In this document: positions 1 through 5,878 of the stretch, one piece after another
Numbering within the stretch: position 1 is the stretch's first letter
Layout: the number at the start of each line of letters is the position of its first letter
Source: Dehalococcoidia bacterium
GTDB taxonomy: Bacteria > Chloroflexota > Dehalococcoidia > GIF9 > AB-539-J10
NCBI GenBank assembly: GCA_018399375.1
Contig: JAGYOV010000048.1
Coordinates: 1 to 7,182 of the forward strand
Direction of reading: 5' to 3'
DNA length: 7,182 bases
Notes under the pieces: model-generated
Database searches by the model: none
The model's input: only the letters and a program-made list of their open reading frames with translations
What the model was told of the DNA's origin: nothing
Position numbers and translations under genes: made by a program

Positions 1-432
1 CTCAACGAGAAGGAAGCGGGCCGGGGGAAAATAGCAGAGCTTAAAAGCATGGCCCCGAAAGACAGATGGGAATTTTGGAAGGGTGAGTTTGCCAATTGCA
101 TCAGGTGCTATGCCTGCCGCAATGTTTGTCCTGCCTGCTTTTGCAACAGGTGTTTTGTAGAGGAATCCACTCCGCAGTGGATCCAGCCGGCGCCCAAATG
201 GCAGGATAATCTGATTTTTCAGGTGGTGCGCAATATTCACGTAGCAGGGAGATGCGTCGATTGTGGTGCATGTGAGCGGGCCTGTCCGGTAAACATCCCT
301 TTGAGGAGCCTTAGTAAGGAAATGTACGACATAGTTGGCGAGCTTTTCCACTTCAAACCAGGAATGGACAAAGATGCCGAACCGCTGATGACTCACTATG
401 AGCAAGAAGAGGCAGAGGACCTCATCAGGTAG
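1..432 (+). CDS. 4Fe-4S dicluster electron-transfer protein, 3' end only (5' end outside window)
   Basis: The reading frame is open from base 1, so this is the C-terminal 143 residues of a longer protein; the ATG at 49 is probably internal. Two cysteine clusters are visible, numbered from the first codon in the window. The first is C33-x2-C36-x2-C39-x3-C43-P-x-C46-x-C48-x2-C51. The second is C85-x2-C88-x2-C91-x3-C95-P, followed by VNIPL. These are ferredoxin-type motifs that should bind two [4Fe-4S] clusters; the extra cysteines of the first cluster resemble those in FrhB/FdhB-like and Flx/AsrA-like electron-transfer subunits. The protein is soluble as far as visible, with no membrane segment. 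It ends 4 bases before the AsrA-like gene, so the two are surely co-transcribed. An electron-wire subunit of a multi-subunit oxidoreductase is inferred. Which family the missing N-terminus belongs to cannot be decided here. Confidence 0.85.
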   Translation, partial: LNEKEAGRGKIAELKSMAPKDRWEFWKGEFANCIRCYACRNVCPACFCNRCFVEESTPQWIQPAPKWQDNLIFQVVRNIHVAGRCVDCGACERACPVNIPLRSLSKEMYDIVGELFHFKPGMDKDAEPLMTHYEQEEAEDLIR

Positions 433-436
433 AAAA

Positions 437-1483
437 ATGGCTAAAAAGTTAGATAAGAAAGACGTATCGGGACTTCTTTCTCGCTGGCAGAAGGATTTTG
501 CCGTGATGGTCCCTTCGAAAGACGGCAATACTACCAGGATGGCTCTCTGGGATGGGCAGGATACCGGTTTCTTAGAGTGGTATCGCAATGTGACCGTGCC
601 GCCCAAGGAAGTGTTTTTTCCTTCACAGGAAGAGATGTTCCACTTTAAGAAGGATGAAGCAGGGCATCATCTGGAGGTCACTCCTGTAGATGAGAGCAAG
701 AGGCTCGTCTTTGCCATCCGCCCTTGCGATGCTCGTGCCATGACCATGCTGGACATAGTCTTTAAAGATGGTTATGAAGACCCTTATTATCTTTCTCGCA
801 GGAAAAATACTCTTCTCGTTGGGCTTGGTTGCACTCGTCCCTACAGCAGCTGTTTTTGCACTTCCGTAGGAGGCGACCCTTCCGATCCGAGCAGTGTTGA
901 CATAATGATGATAGATCTGGGAGATGCGTTCTTGGTCGAGGGCATTACGCCGGAGGGAAGTGATCTCGTTGATAGAACTGAAGGCCTGGTAGATGCGAGT
1001 AAGGCTGACCTGGCCCGGGCTGATGAGGTGAAGGAGGAGTCGCGAAAGAAGATAACGAGGAAGCTGGATACCAAAGGCATCGAGAAGAAGCTCCTGTCCT
1101 GTTTTGAGGATGAGGCCTACTGGCAGGAAGTATCTGCCAAGTGCGTGTCCTGTGGTATCTGCACTTTGCTCTGTCCCACCTGCTATTGCTTTGATATAAA
1201 CGATGAGATGTTCAAGAAACAGGGTTCCCGGGTCAGGTCTTGGGATAGCTGTGCTTTTCCTCTCTATACAAAGATGCCCATGGAGAATCCCAGAGAGGAC
1301 AAGTGGCGCAGGGTAAGACAGAAGGTGTGTCACAAGTATGAGTTTTTCCCGATGAATTTCGGCGTTATAGCCTGCGTTGGTTGTGGCAGGTGCATCCGGT
1401 CTTGCCCCGTTAACTGGGATATCACCCGTGTATTAGAGAGCGTGCCGGCGGTATCTGGTGCCGCTGCGGAGAAGAAGAAATGA
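437..1483 (+). CDS. 4Fe-4S dicluster protein of the AsrA / sulfhydrogenase beta (HydB) / Flx type
   Basis: This 348-residue protein has the usual length for the AsrA/HydB family, whose members pass electrons between a flavin NAD(P)H-reductase subunit and a catalytic partner. Hallmarks are FAIRPCDARA (residues 92-101) and GCTRPYSSCFCTSVGGDPS (131-149). Two ferredoxin motifs follow in the C-terminal third: C236-x2-C239-x2-C242-x3-C246-P-x-C249-x-C251 and C313-x2-C316-x2-C319-x3-C323-P. C272 and C298 lie between them. The frame is open from an ATG at 398, which overlaps the previous gene by 35 bases and has no convincing Shine-Dalgarno sequence. I chose the ATG at 437 because an AGGT lies 5 bases before it and the resulting MAKKLDKKDV start matches where family members begin. 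The stop overlaps the next start (ATGA). A role in soluble cytoplasmic electron transfer is secure; the physiological partner is not visible. Confidence 0.9.
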   Translation: MAKKLDKKDVSGLLSRWQKDFAVMVPSKDGNTTRMALWDGQDTGFLEWYRNVTVPPKEVFFPSQEEMFHFKKDEAGHHLEVTPVDESKRLVFAIRPCDARAMTMLDIVFKDGYEDPYYLSRRKNTLLVGLGCTRPYSSCFCTSVGGDPSDPSSVDIMMIDLGDAFLVEGITPEGSDLVDRTEGLVDASKADLARADEVKEESRKKITRKLDTKGIEKKLLSCFEDEAYWQEVSAKCVSCGICTLLCPTCYCFDINDEMFKKQGSRVRSWDSCAFPLYTKMPMENPREDKWRRVRQKVCHKYEFFPMNFGVIACVGCGRCIRSCPVNWDITRVLESVPAVSGAAAEKKK

Positions 1484-2355
1484 TTGGTGTAACTGATATA
1501 AGTCAGAGAAGAAAATTCCTTGCTGACGGGAATGTCTACCTGCCCCACGTGGCAGTCATAGAGAAAGTAATTGAAGAGAGCCCTGCTGTAAAGACCTTTC
1601 ACTTCAATTTCAAGGATGAGAAGCTGCGGGAGAAGTTTGCCTTTGAGTCGGGTCAGTTTGGCGAATACTCGGTGATAGGTGTTGGCGAAGCGCCCTTCTG
1701 CATTTCCTCCAGTCCGACAAGGCCAGATCACCTGGAGGTTGCCATGCAGGCCGTGGGCAAGGTGACCCGCGCGCTTCATCAACTGGGCGTTGGTTCAGAG
1801 ATAGGCTTCCGTGGCCCATATGGCAACAGTTTCCCACTGGATTTTCTCCAGGGTAAGAACCTGGTCTTTGTTGGTGGTGGCATTGGCCTGGCTCCACTGC
1901 GGTCTTTGATCTGGAACGTGATTGACAACCGCGATAAGTATGGCAAAATAGATATTGTTTATGGTGCTCGTACATCGGTTGACCTGTGCTTCAAGTATGA
2001 TCTGGATGCCTGGGAAAAGGATGATTCCATAAATGTCGTGACCACCATCGACAGGGATGATGGCGTCTGGAAAGGAAAGATAGGCCTGGTGCCCAATATT
2101 CTCGTAGAGGCAGCCCCTTCAGCGAAAGATGCCGTGGCTATCGTTTGTGGACCACCAATTATGATCAGGTTTACCTTCCCCGCACTGGAGAAGCTCGGTT
2201 TTGCTCCTGAACAGATGATAACCACTCTGGAGAAGCGCATGAAGTGCGGCATTGGCAAGTGCGGTCGCTGCAATATCGGCAACCTGTACGTTTGTCGTGA
2301 TGGGCCAGTGTTTACCTATGCTCAGATCAAGGACTTCATTTCCAGCGAGCACTAG
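1480..2355 (+). CDS. FAD/NAD(P)-binding oxidoreductase with [2Fe-2S] cluster, AsrB / sulfhydrogenase gamma / FlxA type
   Basis: This 291-residue diaphorase subunit belongs to the ferredoxin-NADP reductase superfamily and should exchange electrons between NAD(P)H and Fe-S partners through FAD. The FAD-binding barrel comes first: APFCISSSP (71-79) occupies the flavin-binding position, and GPYGNSFPL (112-120) follows. The nucleotide-binding domain has VGGGIGLAPLR (131-141) and CGPPIM (223-228). A C-terminal [2Fe-2S] motif reads C256-x4-C261-x2-C264-x7-C272, as in dihydroorotate dehydrogenase electron-transfer subunits and AsrB. The start codon overlaps the previous stop (ATGA), with GGAG 8 bases upstream, so translational coupling is likely. 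It is the last gene of its operon; a terminator follows and no sulfite reductase (asrC) or hydrogenase gene comes after it. NADH versus NADPH preference cannot be read from the sequence. Confidence 0.93.
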   Translation: MIGVTDISQRRKFLADGNVYLPHVAVIEKVIEESPAVKTFHFNFKDEKLREKFAFESGQFGEYSVIGVGEAPFCISSSPTRPDHLEVAMQAVGKVTRALHQLGVGSEIGFRGPYGNSFPLDFLQGKNLVFVGGGIGLAPLRSLIWNVIDNRDKYGKIDIVYGARTSVDLCFKYDLDAWEKDDSINVVTTIDRDDGVWKGKIGLVPNILVEAAPSAKDAVAIVCGPPIMIRFTFPALEKLGFAPEQMITTLEKRMKCGIGKCGRCNIGNLYVCRDGPVFTYAQIKDFISSEH

Positions 2356-2393
2356 GTGGTTGTCTTTTGTCCTCTCCATTTTTTATTGCTGAC

Positions 2394-2424
2394 GAGCGTT
2401 ACCCCGGTAAAGCTCTGCTTTTTT
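2394..2424 (+). terminator. Intrinsic terminator of the electron-transfer operon
   Basis: A hairpin pairs GAGC (2394-2397) with GCTC (2412-2415) and TTAC (2399-2402) with GTAA (2407-2410). It has a CCCG loop and one G/A mismatch in the stem. Three bases later comes a run of six T (2419-2424). It lies 38 bases after the stop of the FAD/NAD(P) reductase gene. The T-tract supports termination of plus-strand transcripts only; on the minus strand the hairpin is followed by A-rich sequence. Confidence 0.75.
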
Positions 2425-2483
2425 ACTCGCCAGGGACGCAATGCTTCTCGATAGACCAGGAGCATAGCAAGTAGCAGGTGTCT

Positions 2484-3311
2484 CTATTTAGATATAATGT
2501 GGTTATGGCGTTGCCTGCGAATTTTTGAAACCAATAGCGTAACTGAAAGCGCTACACCTCCCAGGAGAACGATCGTGGCTCCTGATGCTAGATCCAGTGA
2601 GTAGGAAATCCAGAGGCCGCCGAAGTTAATAACGATTCCGAAAAGTATCGCCAGAATCATCGTTTTTCGCAAATCGTGAGTGAACTGTCTGGCCATTGCA
2701 GCTGGAATAGTAAGTAGGGCGATGATAAGTATCATGCCCACTATTCTGAGCAACATGACGACGGTTAGTGCGATTGTACAGAGCAGGAGAAGGTATAGAG
2801 TTTCTACTGGTATACCAACCACTGTACTGTATTCCTCATCGAAGGAGATGGATAGGAACTCCTTGTAGAAAGCGATGACTACTCCGATGATGGCAGCATC
2901 CAGGATGAGCATCAATATCAGATCTGAAGAAGGTACGGTGAGTATATTGCCGAAGAGATAGCTGAAAAGGTCTGGAGCATAGCCGGGGGATAGCCCGATG
3001 AAGATAATGCCAAGAGCCATGCCTGTCGCCCACAGAACGCCTATGACGGTGTCTTCGGGCAGGCGGGTTCTTCTGGTTACATATCCCATTCCGAGTGCCG
3101 AGGCCAGCGTGAAAAACAGGGCGCCCATTATTGGGTTTATGCCGATGAAGTATCCCAGGCCGATTCCCCCGAAGGATGCATGAGCAATGCCGCCACTGAT
3201 GAAGATAATTTTTTTGACGACGACATACGTCCCCACTATGCCGCAGGCGATGGATGCCAGTAGCCCGGCGATAATGGCGTTTTGCATGAATTCGTATTGC
3301 AGTACTTCCAC
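2484..3311 (-). CDS. znuB: Zinc/manganese ABC transporter permease, ZnuB/TroC-like
   Basis: This is a 275-residue polytopic membrane protein of the ABC-3 permease family, which forms the channel for Zn2+ or Mn2+ uptake. Family signatures include GGIAHASFGGIGLGYFIG (residues 40-57), SYLFGNIL (117-124) and TIPAAMARQF (201-210), the last in the region facing the ATPase. About seven to nine hydrophobic segments alternate with short charged loops, and the C-terminus is basic (SKIRRQRHNH). A longer frame starts at an ATG at 3374 inside the ATPase gene, but its first 21 residues are unlike a permease. I chose the GTG at 3311, two bases after the ATPase stop, with AAGGA 9 bases upstream. It is the last gene of the minus-strand metal-uptake operon and converges on the electron-transfer operon. 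Zinc is the default call; manganese or iron cannot be excluded. Confidence 0.92.
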   Translation of the reverse strand: MEVLQYEFMQNAIIAGLLASIACGIVGTYVVVKKIIFISGGIAHASFGGIGLGYFIGINPIMGALFFTLASALGMGYVTRRTRLPEDTVIGVLWATGMALGIIFIGLSPGYAPDLFSYLFGNILTVPSSDLILMLILDAAIIGVVIAFYKEFLSISFDEEYSTVVGIPVETLYLLLLCTIALTVVMLLRIVGMILIIALLTIPAAMARQFTHDLRKTMILAILFGIVINFGGLWISYSLDLASGATIVLLGGVALSVTLLVSKIRRQRHNHIISK

Positions 3312-3313
3312 GT

Positions 3314-4072
3314 TTAGTGTTCCTTTAATACCCTGTGCGGTATGGTGCCATGGGCAATCATCTGTATCGGGCATTTGTAGGTATCTTCCAGCACCTCTGG
3401 TTCTATTTCTCCGGAGCCATGATAAAAGAGCTGGCGGTTGAGGCAGGCGATCTTTTCCACGTAGATGGAAATGGCGCTAACGTCATGGGAAATCATGATA
3501 ATGGTTATTTCATCTTTCAGCTTTGCCAGAAGTTCGTAGAATTCAGTCTGCATGTAAGAGTCGATGTTGGAGGTAGGTTCATCCAGAAGCAATATCTTCG
3601 GCTGCCTTACCAGCGCGCGGGCAATGAAGATCCTTTGCTGTTCTCCGCCGGAAAGCTTTCCTATCTGGTGGTTCTTATAGTGCAGCATGCCAACAGTTTT
3701 CAGGGCCTTTTGCATGAGCTCTTTGTCTTCCTGAGTGTATCGCTTGGCCAATCTTGACGGTGAGTTGCGCCCCATCAGGACTATGTCCTGGACGTTGATC
3801 GGGAAGTCGCGATCGAATGGATTGTACTGCGGCACGTAGCCAACGTCATAGCGATTTTTCCCTGGTGCTTGCCCCATTACGAAAACTTTGCCACGCGATG
3901 GATTAACCAGGCCCAGTATGACTTTGAGCAGGGTAGTCTTGCCACCGCCATTTGGCCCGATAATACCAAGAAAGTCGCCCCGCTCAACAATGAGGTTTAT
4001 CCCTTCCAGTGCAGGCGTGCCGTCATAATATACCCACAGGTCCTCGATGCTTACAACTTCTTCTACTCTCAT
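3314..4072 (-). CDS. znuC: Zinc/manganese ABC transporter ATP-binding protein, ZnuC/TroB-like
   Basis: This 252-residue ATPase powers metal import on the cytoplasmic side of the permease. All nucleotide-binding motifs are intact: Walker A GPNGGGKTT (39-47), Q-loop Q82 in VGYVPQYNPF, signature LSGGEQQR (140-147), Walker B LLLDEP (161-166) and switch histidine H196 in ISHD. The C-terminus ending HGTIPHRVL is of the type seen in metal-uptake members of this family. An upstream ATG at 4114 overlaps the binding-protein gene. The ATG at 4072 is preferred because it lies 4 bases after that gene's TAA and gives a normal N-terminus (VSIEDLWVYYDG). The gene is sandwiched between the binding protein and the permease in the typical A-C-B order. 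The metal itself cannot be told from the ATPase. Confidence 0.94.
   Translation of the reverse strand: MRVEEVVSIEDLWVYYDGTPALEGINLIVERGDFLGIIGPNGGGKTTLLKVILGLVNPSRGKVFVMGQAPGKNRYDVGYVPQYNPFDRDFPINVQDIVLMGRNSPSRLAKRYTQEDKELMQKALKTVGMLHYKNHQIGKLSGGEQQRIFIARALVRQPKILLLDEPTSNIDSYMQTEFYELLAKLKDEITIIMISHDVSAISIYVEKIACLNRQLFYHGSGEIEPEVLEDTYKCPIQMIAHGTIPHRVLKEH
3321..3325 (-). promoter_or_regulatory. Ribosome binding site deciding the GTG start of the permease
   Basis: AAGGA on the minus strand lies 9 bases before the GTG at 3311. It sits inside the last codons of the ATPase gene, whose TAA (3314-3316) precedes the GTG by two bases. This arrangement favours the GTG over the distant ATG at 3374 and the internal ATG at 3287, and it suggests translational coupling. 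Confidence 0.55.
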
Positions 4073-4076
4073 TGCC

Positions 4077-4997
4077 TTATTCCATAGCCCGTGACAGCTT
4101 TTCCGTGATATCATGTAGATTATCTATGTAATCTCTTGCCATGGAATCGATTGTGAACAGTTCTCCGTCGATGGCATCGGCAATGACTCTGGCGCTTTGC
4201 GGATTGAACTGGGGTTCAATGAATACGGTGCGGATGTTGTATTCCTTTGCCTGCTCTATCAATTGCTGAAGTTTGGCAGGAGTTGGCTCATCGCCGCCGG
4301 TTTCAATGGATAGCATGACGAGATTGTAGCTGCTGGCGAAATAGCCGAATGCGGGGTGATAAACCATGAAGGCGCGGTTTTCTATTCCAGAGAGGGTCGC
4401 TCGTATATCCTGGTCTATCTGTTCCAGTTGCTGTAAATAGGCATCGCGATTATGCTTGTAATAATCTCTGTTATCGGGGTCGACCTGTATCAGACCATCG
4501 GCGATGTTCTGTACCATGATTTGCGCGTTTCGTGGCGACATCCAAATGTGTGGATCCAGGGCACCACGATCATGGTCTCCATCTTCATTTTCGTGTACAT
4601 TAGTAGCTTCCATTGCCTGTAGTTGTACGCCACGGGAGCAATCGACAACGAGCATATCTTTGTTTTGGGCTATGAGCTTGTCCATCCAGACTCGCTCAAA
4701 TTCCACATCCGACCCCACCTTGGTATACATTTGGGCGCCAGATAGCACCGTCATCTGCTGCGGTTTTGGTTCATAGGTATGTGGACTGGCTCCTGGTGGA
4801 ATCATTACCGTGACGTTTACTTTATCGCCACCCGTTTTCTCCACGAACTCCGCCTGTGGAGGTATGGTGACCATCACCTCCAATTTCGTTTTAGTTTCTA
4901 CTTTCGTAGTACAGGAAGTGGCAATAAGTACCAGTAAAATTATCATCACGAGAGCGATTAAAATTGGGACCAATTTATTGGAGAAAGTACTTTTCAT
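4077..4997 (-). CDS. znuA: Zinc/manganese-binding lipoprotein of an ABC importer, ZnuA/TroA-like
   Basis: This 306-residue cluster A-I solute-binding protein captures the metal outside the membrane and delivers it to the permease. The N-terminus has two lysines (K2, K8), a hydrophobic stretch (about 10-26) and a lipobox-like ATS before C29, so it is probably a membrane-anchored lipoprotein. Likely metal ligands by family pattern are H73 (GASPHTYEP), H150 (DPHIWMSP), H214 (VYHPAFGYF) and D284 (FTIDSM), the His-His-His-Asp set described for TroA. A short acidic, histidine-containing loop (residues 134-144) takes the place of the long His-rich loop of enterobacterial ZnuA. AAGGAAAG lies just before the ATG. 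The gene follows the Fur-family gene by 74 bases and is read with it. Zinc is likeliest; manganese is a real alternative. Confidence 0.92.
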   Translation of the reverse strand: MKSTFSNKLVPILIALVMIILLVLIATSCTTKVETKTKLEVMVTIPPQAEFVEKTGGDKVNVTVMIPPGASPHTYEPKPQQMTVLSGAQMYTKVGSDVEFERVWMDKLIAQNKDMLVVDCSRGVQLQAMEATNVHENEDGDHDRGALDPHIWMSPRNAQIMVQNIADGLIQVDPDNRDYYKHNRDAYLQQLEQIDQDIRATLSGIENRAFMVYHPAFGYFASSYNLVMLSIETGGDEPTPAKLQQLIEQAKEYNIRTVFIEPQFNPQSARVIADAIDGELFTIDSMARDYIDNLHDITEKLSRAME

Positions 4998-5071
4998 TCT
5001 TTCCTTGTGCTTTTATCGGTAATAATAATTTTCTATGGAAATCGTGCCTTGTATACCGGATATCAGTGCAA

Positions 5072-5524
5072 TTACCGGGGATTTGGAACGGGAGATGCAG
5101 CACAGCATTCTGGACACCGACCATATATTTCAAGGATGTGTCCCTCAATGATGAATCCCGTCTCCCGAGTGAGGCGTTTCTCCAGCTGGCTTAGATCGCA
5201 GTGAGTAAAATCTATCGTCCGGCCACACTGAGAACATACCAGGTGGTGGTGATGGCTCATGGATCTTCTCATCAGGTAGTTTCGCGATCTGCTATCCGGG
5301 TTTACGCGACAGACCAGGCTGAGATCGGCAAGCATTTTGATGGAGCGATAGATGGTTGCCATTCCTATAGTGGGATATTCCTGCCGCACCCGTGTACATA
5401 TTTCAGCGGGGTTTACACAATCTTGGCTGGAAGCGATGGCTTTCAGCACGGCATGTCGCTGAGGCGTCAGGCGATATCCATGCTGCCTTAATATACCGGC
5501 AATTTTGTTGGCTGTAAGTCTCAT
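5072..5524 (-). CDS. Fur-family metal-responsive repressor (Zur/Fur/PerR type)
   Basis: This 150-residue protein has the normal length for the Fur family. An N-terminal winged helix (about 1-85) includes YRLTPQRHAVLKAI (17-30) and the recognition-helix region GMATIYRSIKML (54-65). The C-terminal dimerisation and metal-sensing domain has four histidines at 91-94 and the structural zinc pairs C97-x2-C100 and C137-x2-C140. The regulatory site would include the His cluster and H129. The start has AGGT 5 bases upstream. The gene is first in an operon with the metal-uptake genes, and a Fur-type inverted repeat lies 18 bases before its start codon, so it most likely represses itself and the importer when metal is replete. 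Zur is the best functional guess from the neighbours, but sequence alone does not separate Zur, Fur and Mur, so no symbol is given. Confidence 0.92.
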   Translation of the reverse strand: MRLTANKIAGILRQHGYRLTPQRHAVLKAIASSQDCVNPAEICTRVRQEYPTIGMATIYRSIKMLADLSLVCRVNPDSRSRNYLMRRSMSHHHHLVCSQCGRTIDFTHCDLSQLEKRLTRETGFIIEGHILEIYGRCPECCAASPVPNPR

Positions 5525-5542
5525 GTTGTACCTACGTGTAAA

Positions 5543-5557
5543 TGATATTAATTCTCA
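5543..5557 (-). promoter_or_regulatory. Fur-family operator (7-1-7 inverted repeat) before the repressor gene
   Basis: On the minus strand the 15 bases read TGAGAATTAATATCA. They match the Fur-type 7-1-7 consensus TGATAATnATTATCA at 12 of the 14 specified positions. The half-sites are imperfect mirror images (5 of 7). The box sits 18 bases before the ATG of the Fur-family gene and just downstream of a candidate -10, a usual place for repression. It fits the Fur/Zur/Per class generally and does not identify the metal. Confidence 0.6.
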
Positions 5558-5560
5558 GTT

Positions 5561-5590
5561 AGGGTAGTACAGAATGGGAGGAATTGTCAA
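5561..5590 (-). promoter_or_regulatory. Candidate sigma70-type promoter of the repressor/metal-uptake operon
   Basis: On the minus strand a perfect -35 TTGACA lies at 5590-5585. After an 18-base spacer comes TACCCT (5566-5561), a poor -10 that matches TATAAT at three positions. The next bases run into the Fur-type box, so transcription would begin within or beside the operator. The -35 is convincing; the -10 is weak. Confidence 0.4.
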
Positions 5591-5602
5591 GGTGGCATTC
5601 TG
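5570..5602. repeat. 7-bp inverted repeat flanking the -35 element
   Basis: CAGAATG (5570-5576) and CATTCTG (5596-5602) are perfect reverse complements separated by 19 bases. They sit on either side of the minus-strand TTGACA. The half-site centres are 26 bp apart, close to two and a half helical turns. This could be an operator for a second regulator or chance; nothing identifies a binding protein. Confidence 0.3.
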
Positions 5603-5643
5603 CATGCTTTATAAACAGCGCAAGCAAAGAACATGATATTTTA

Positions 5644-5670
5644 ACATTATAATGTAAGCGTTATAATGTA
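5644..5670. repeat. Perfect 12-bp palindrome plus 10-bp direct repeat, operator-like
   Basis: ACATTATAATGT (5644-5655) is a perfect palindrome. The decamer TTATAATGTA occurs at 5647-5656 and again at 5661-5670, a 14-bp period. Each copy contains TATAAT, so the repeats may also be -10 elements, but no good -35 lies at the right distance on either strand. The pattern resembles a dimer-binding operator placed between the divergent transcription units. Its similarity to the proteobacterial Zur core (GTTATAnTATAAC) is only partial. Confidence 0.45.
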
Positions 5671-5878
5671 GTTGTTTTCATGCGGGCCAGCGTGTGAGCA
5701 TAGTTGAGTGATAGTTCAGGCGATGATCCCGATAATGGAATTTGGCGGTGGAGCAAACGATAATCTGGAAATGGTAGTAGGGCTACTTGTATGTGGCTTA
5801 TAAAGGCAAGTCTGTGCTATTGATATTATTGTTTACAATTTGATTGTATATGGCACCTGCAGTGGGATGAAATAGTCT

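Larger units (their letters stand above)
5525..5878. other. 354-bp divergent intergenic region
   Basis: This region separates the minus-strand repressor operon from the plus-strand methyltransferase gene. The left half holds the Fur-type box, the candidate promoter, the flanking inverted repeat and the 12-bp palindrome described separately. The right half (about 5680-5878) has no convincing gene. A 26-codon frame at 5723-5803 has no proper Shine-Dalgarno sequence. A small inverted repeat ATTGT-TT-ACAAT (5828-5839) and a TTGATA (5820-5825) lie before the methyltransferase gene, but I cannot assemble a good promoter from them. No tRNA- or riboswitch-like fold was recognised by eye. Confidence 0.6.

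Noticed and set aside
398..436. Extended N-terminus of the AsrA-like protein from the ATG at 398
   Set aside because: There is no Shine-Dalgarno sequence, it overlaps the previous gene by 35 bases, and the extra residues are basic and unlike the family. The ATG at 437 is better placed.
623..1333. Long minus-strand open frame (236 codons) opposite the AsrA-like gene
   Set aside because: It is the shadow of a gene with clear family motifs on the plus strand, and its translation shows no recognisable domain.
2440..2466. ATGCT...AGCAT pair as a minus-strand terminator after the permease gene
   Set aside because: The stem is only five bases with a long loop, and no T-run follows on the minus strand.
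5015..5031. AT-rich stretch TCGGTAATAATAATTTTC between the repressor and binding-protein genes, considered as a second Fur/Zur box or internal promoter
   Set aside because: Only one half resembles a Zur/Fur half-site (about 9 of 14 positions against the Fur consensus), and no matching -35 was found for the TATTAT on the minus strand.
5723..5803. 26-codon frame (MIPIMEFGGG...) in the divergent intergenic region
   Set aside because: The only purine-rich stretch is two bases from the ATG, the peptide has no recognisable feature, and short frames of this size are expected by chance.
5828..5839. Small inverted repeat ATTGT-TT-ACAAT before the methyltransferase gene
   Set aside because: Five-base arms in AT-rich DNA are expected by chance, and it matches no operator I know.
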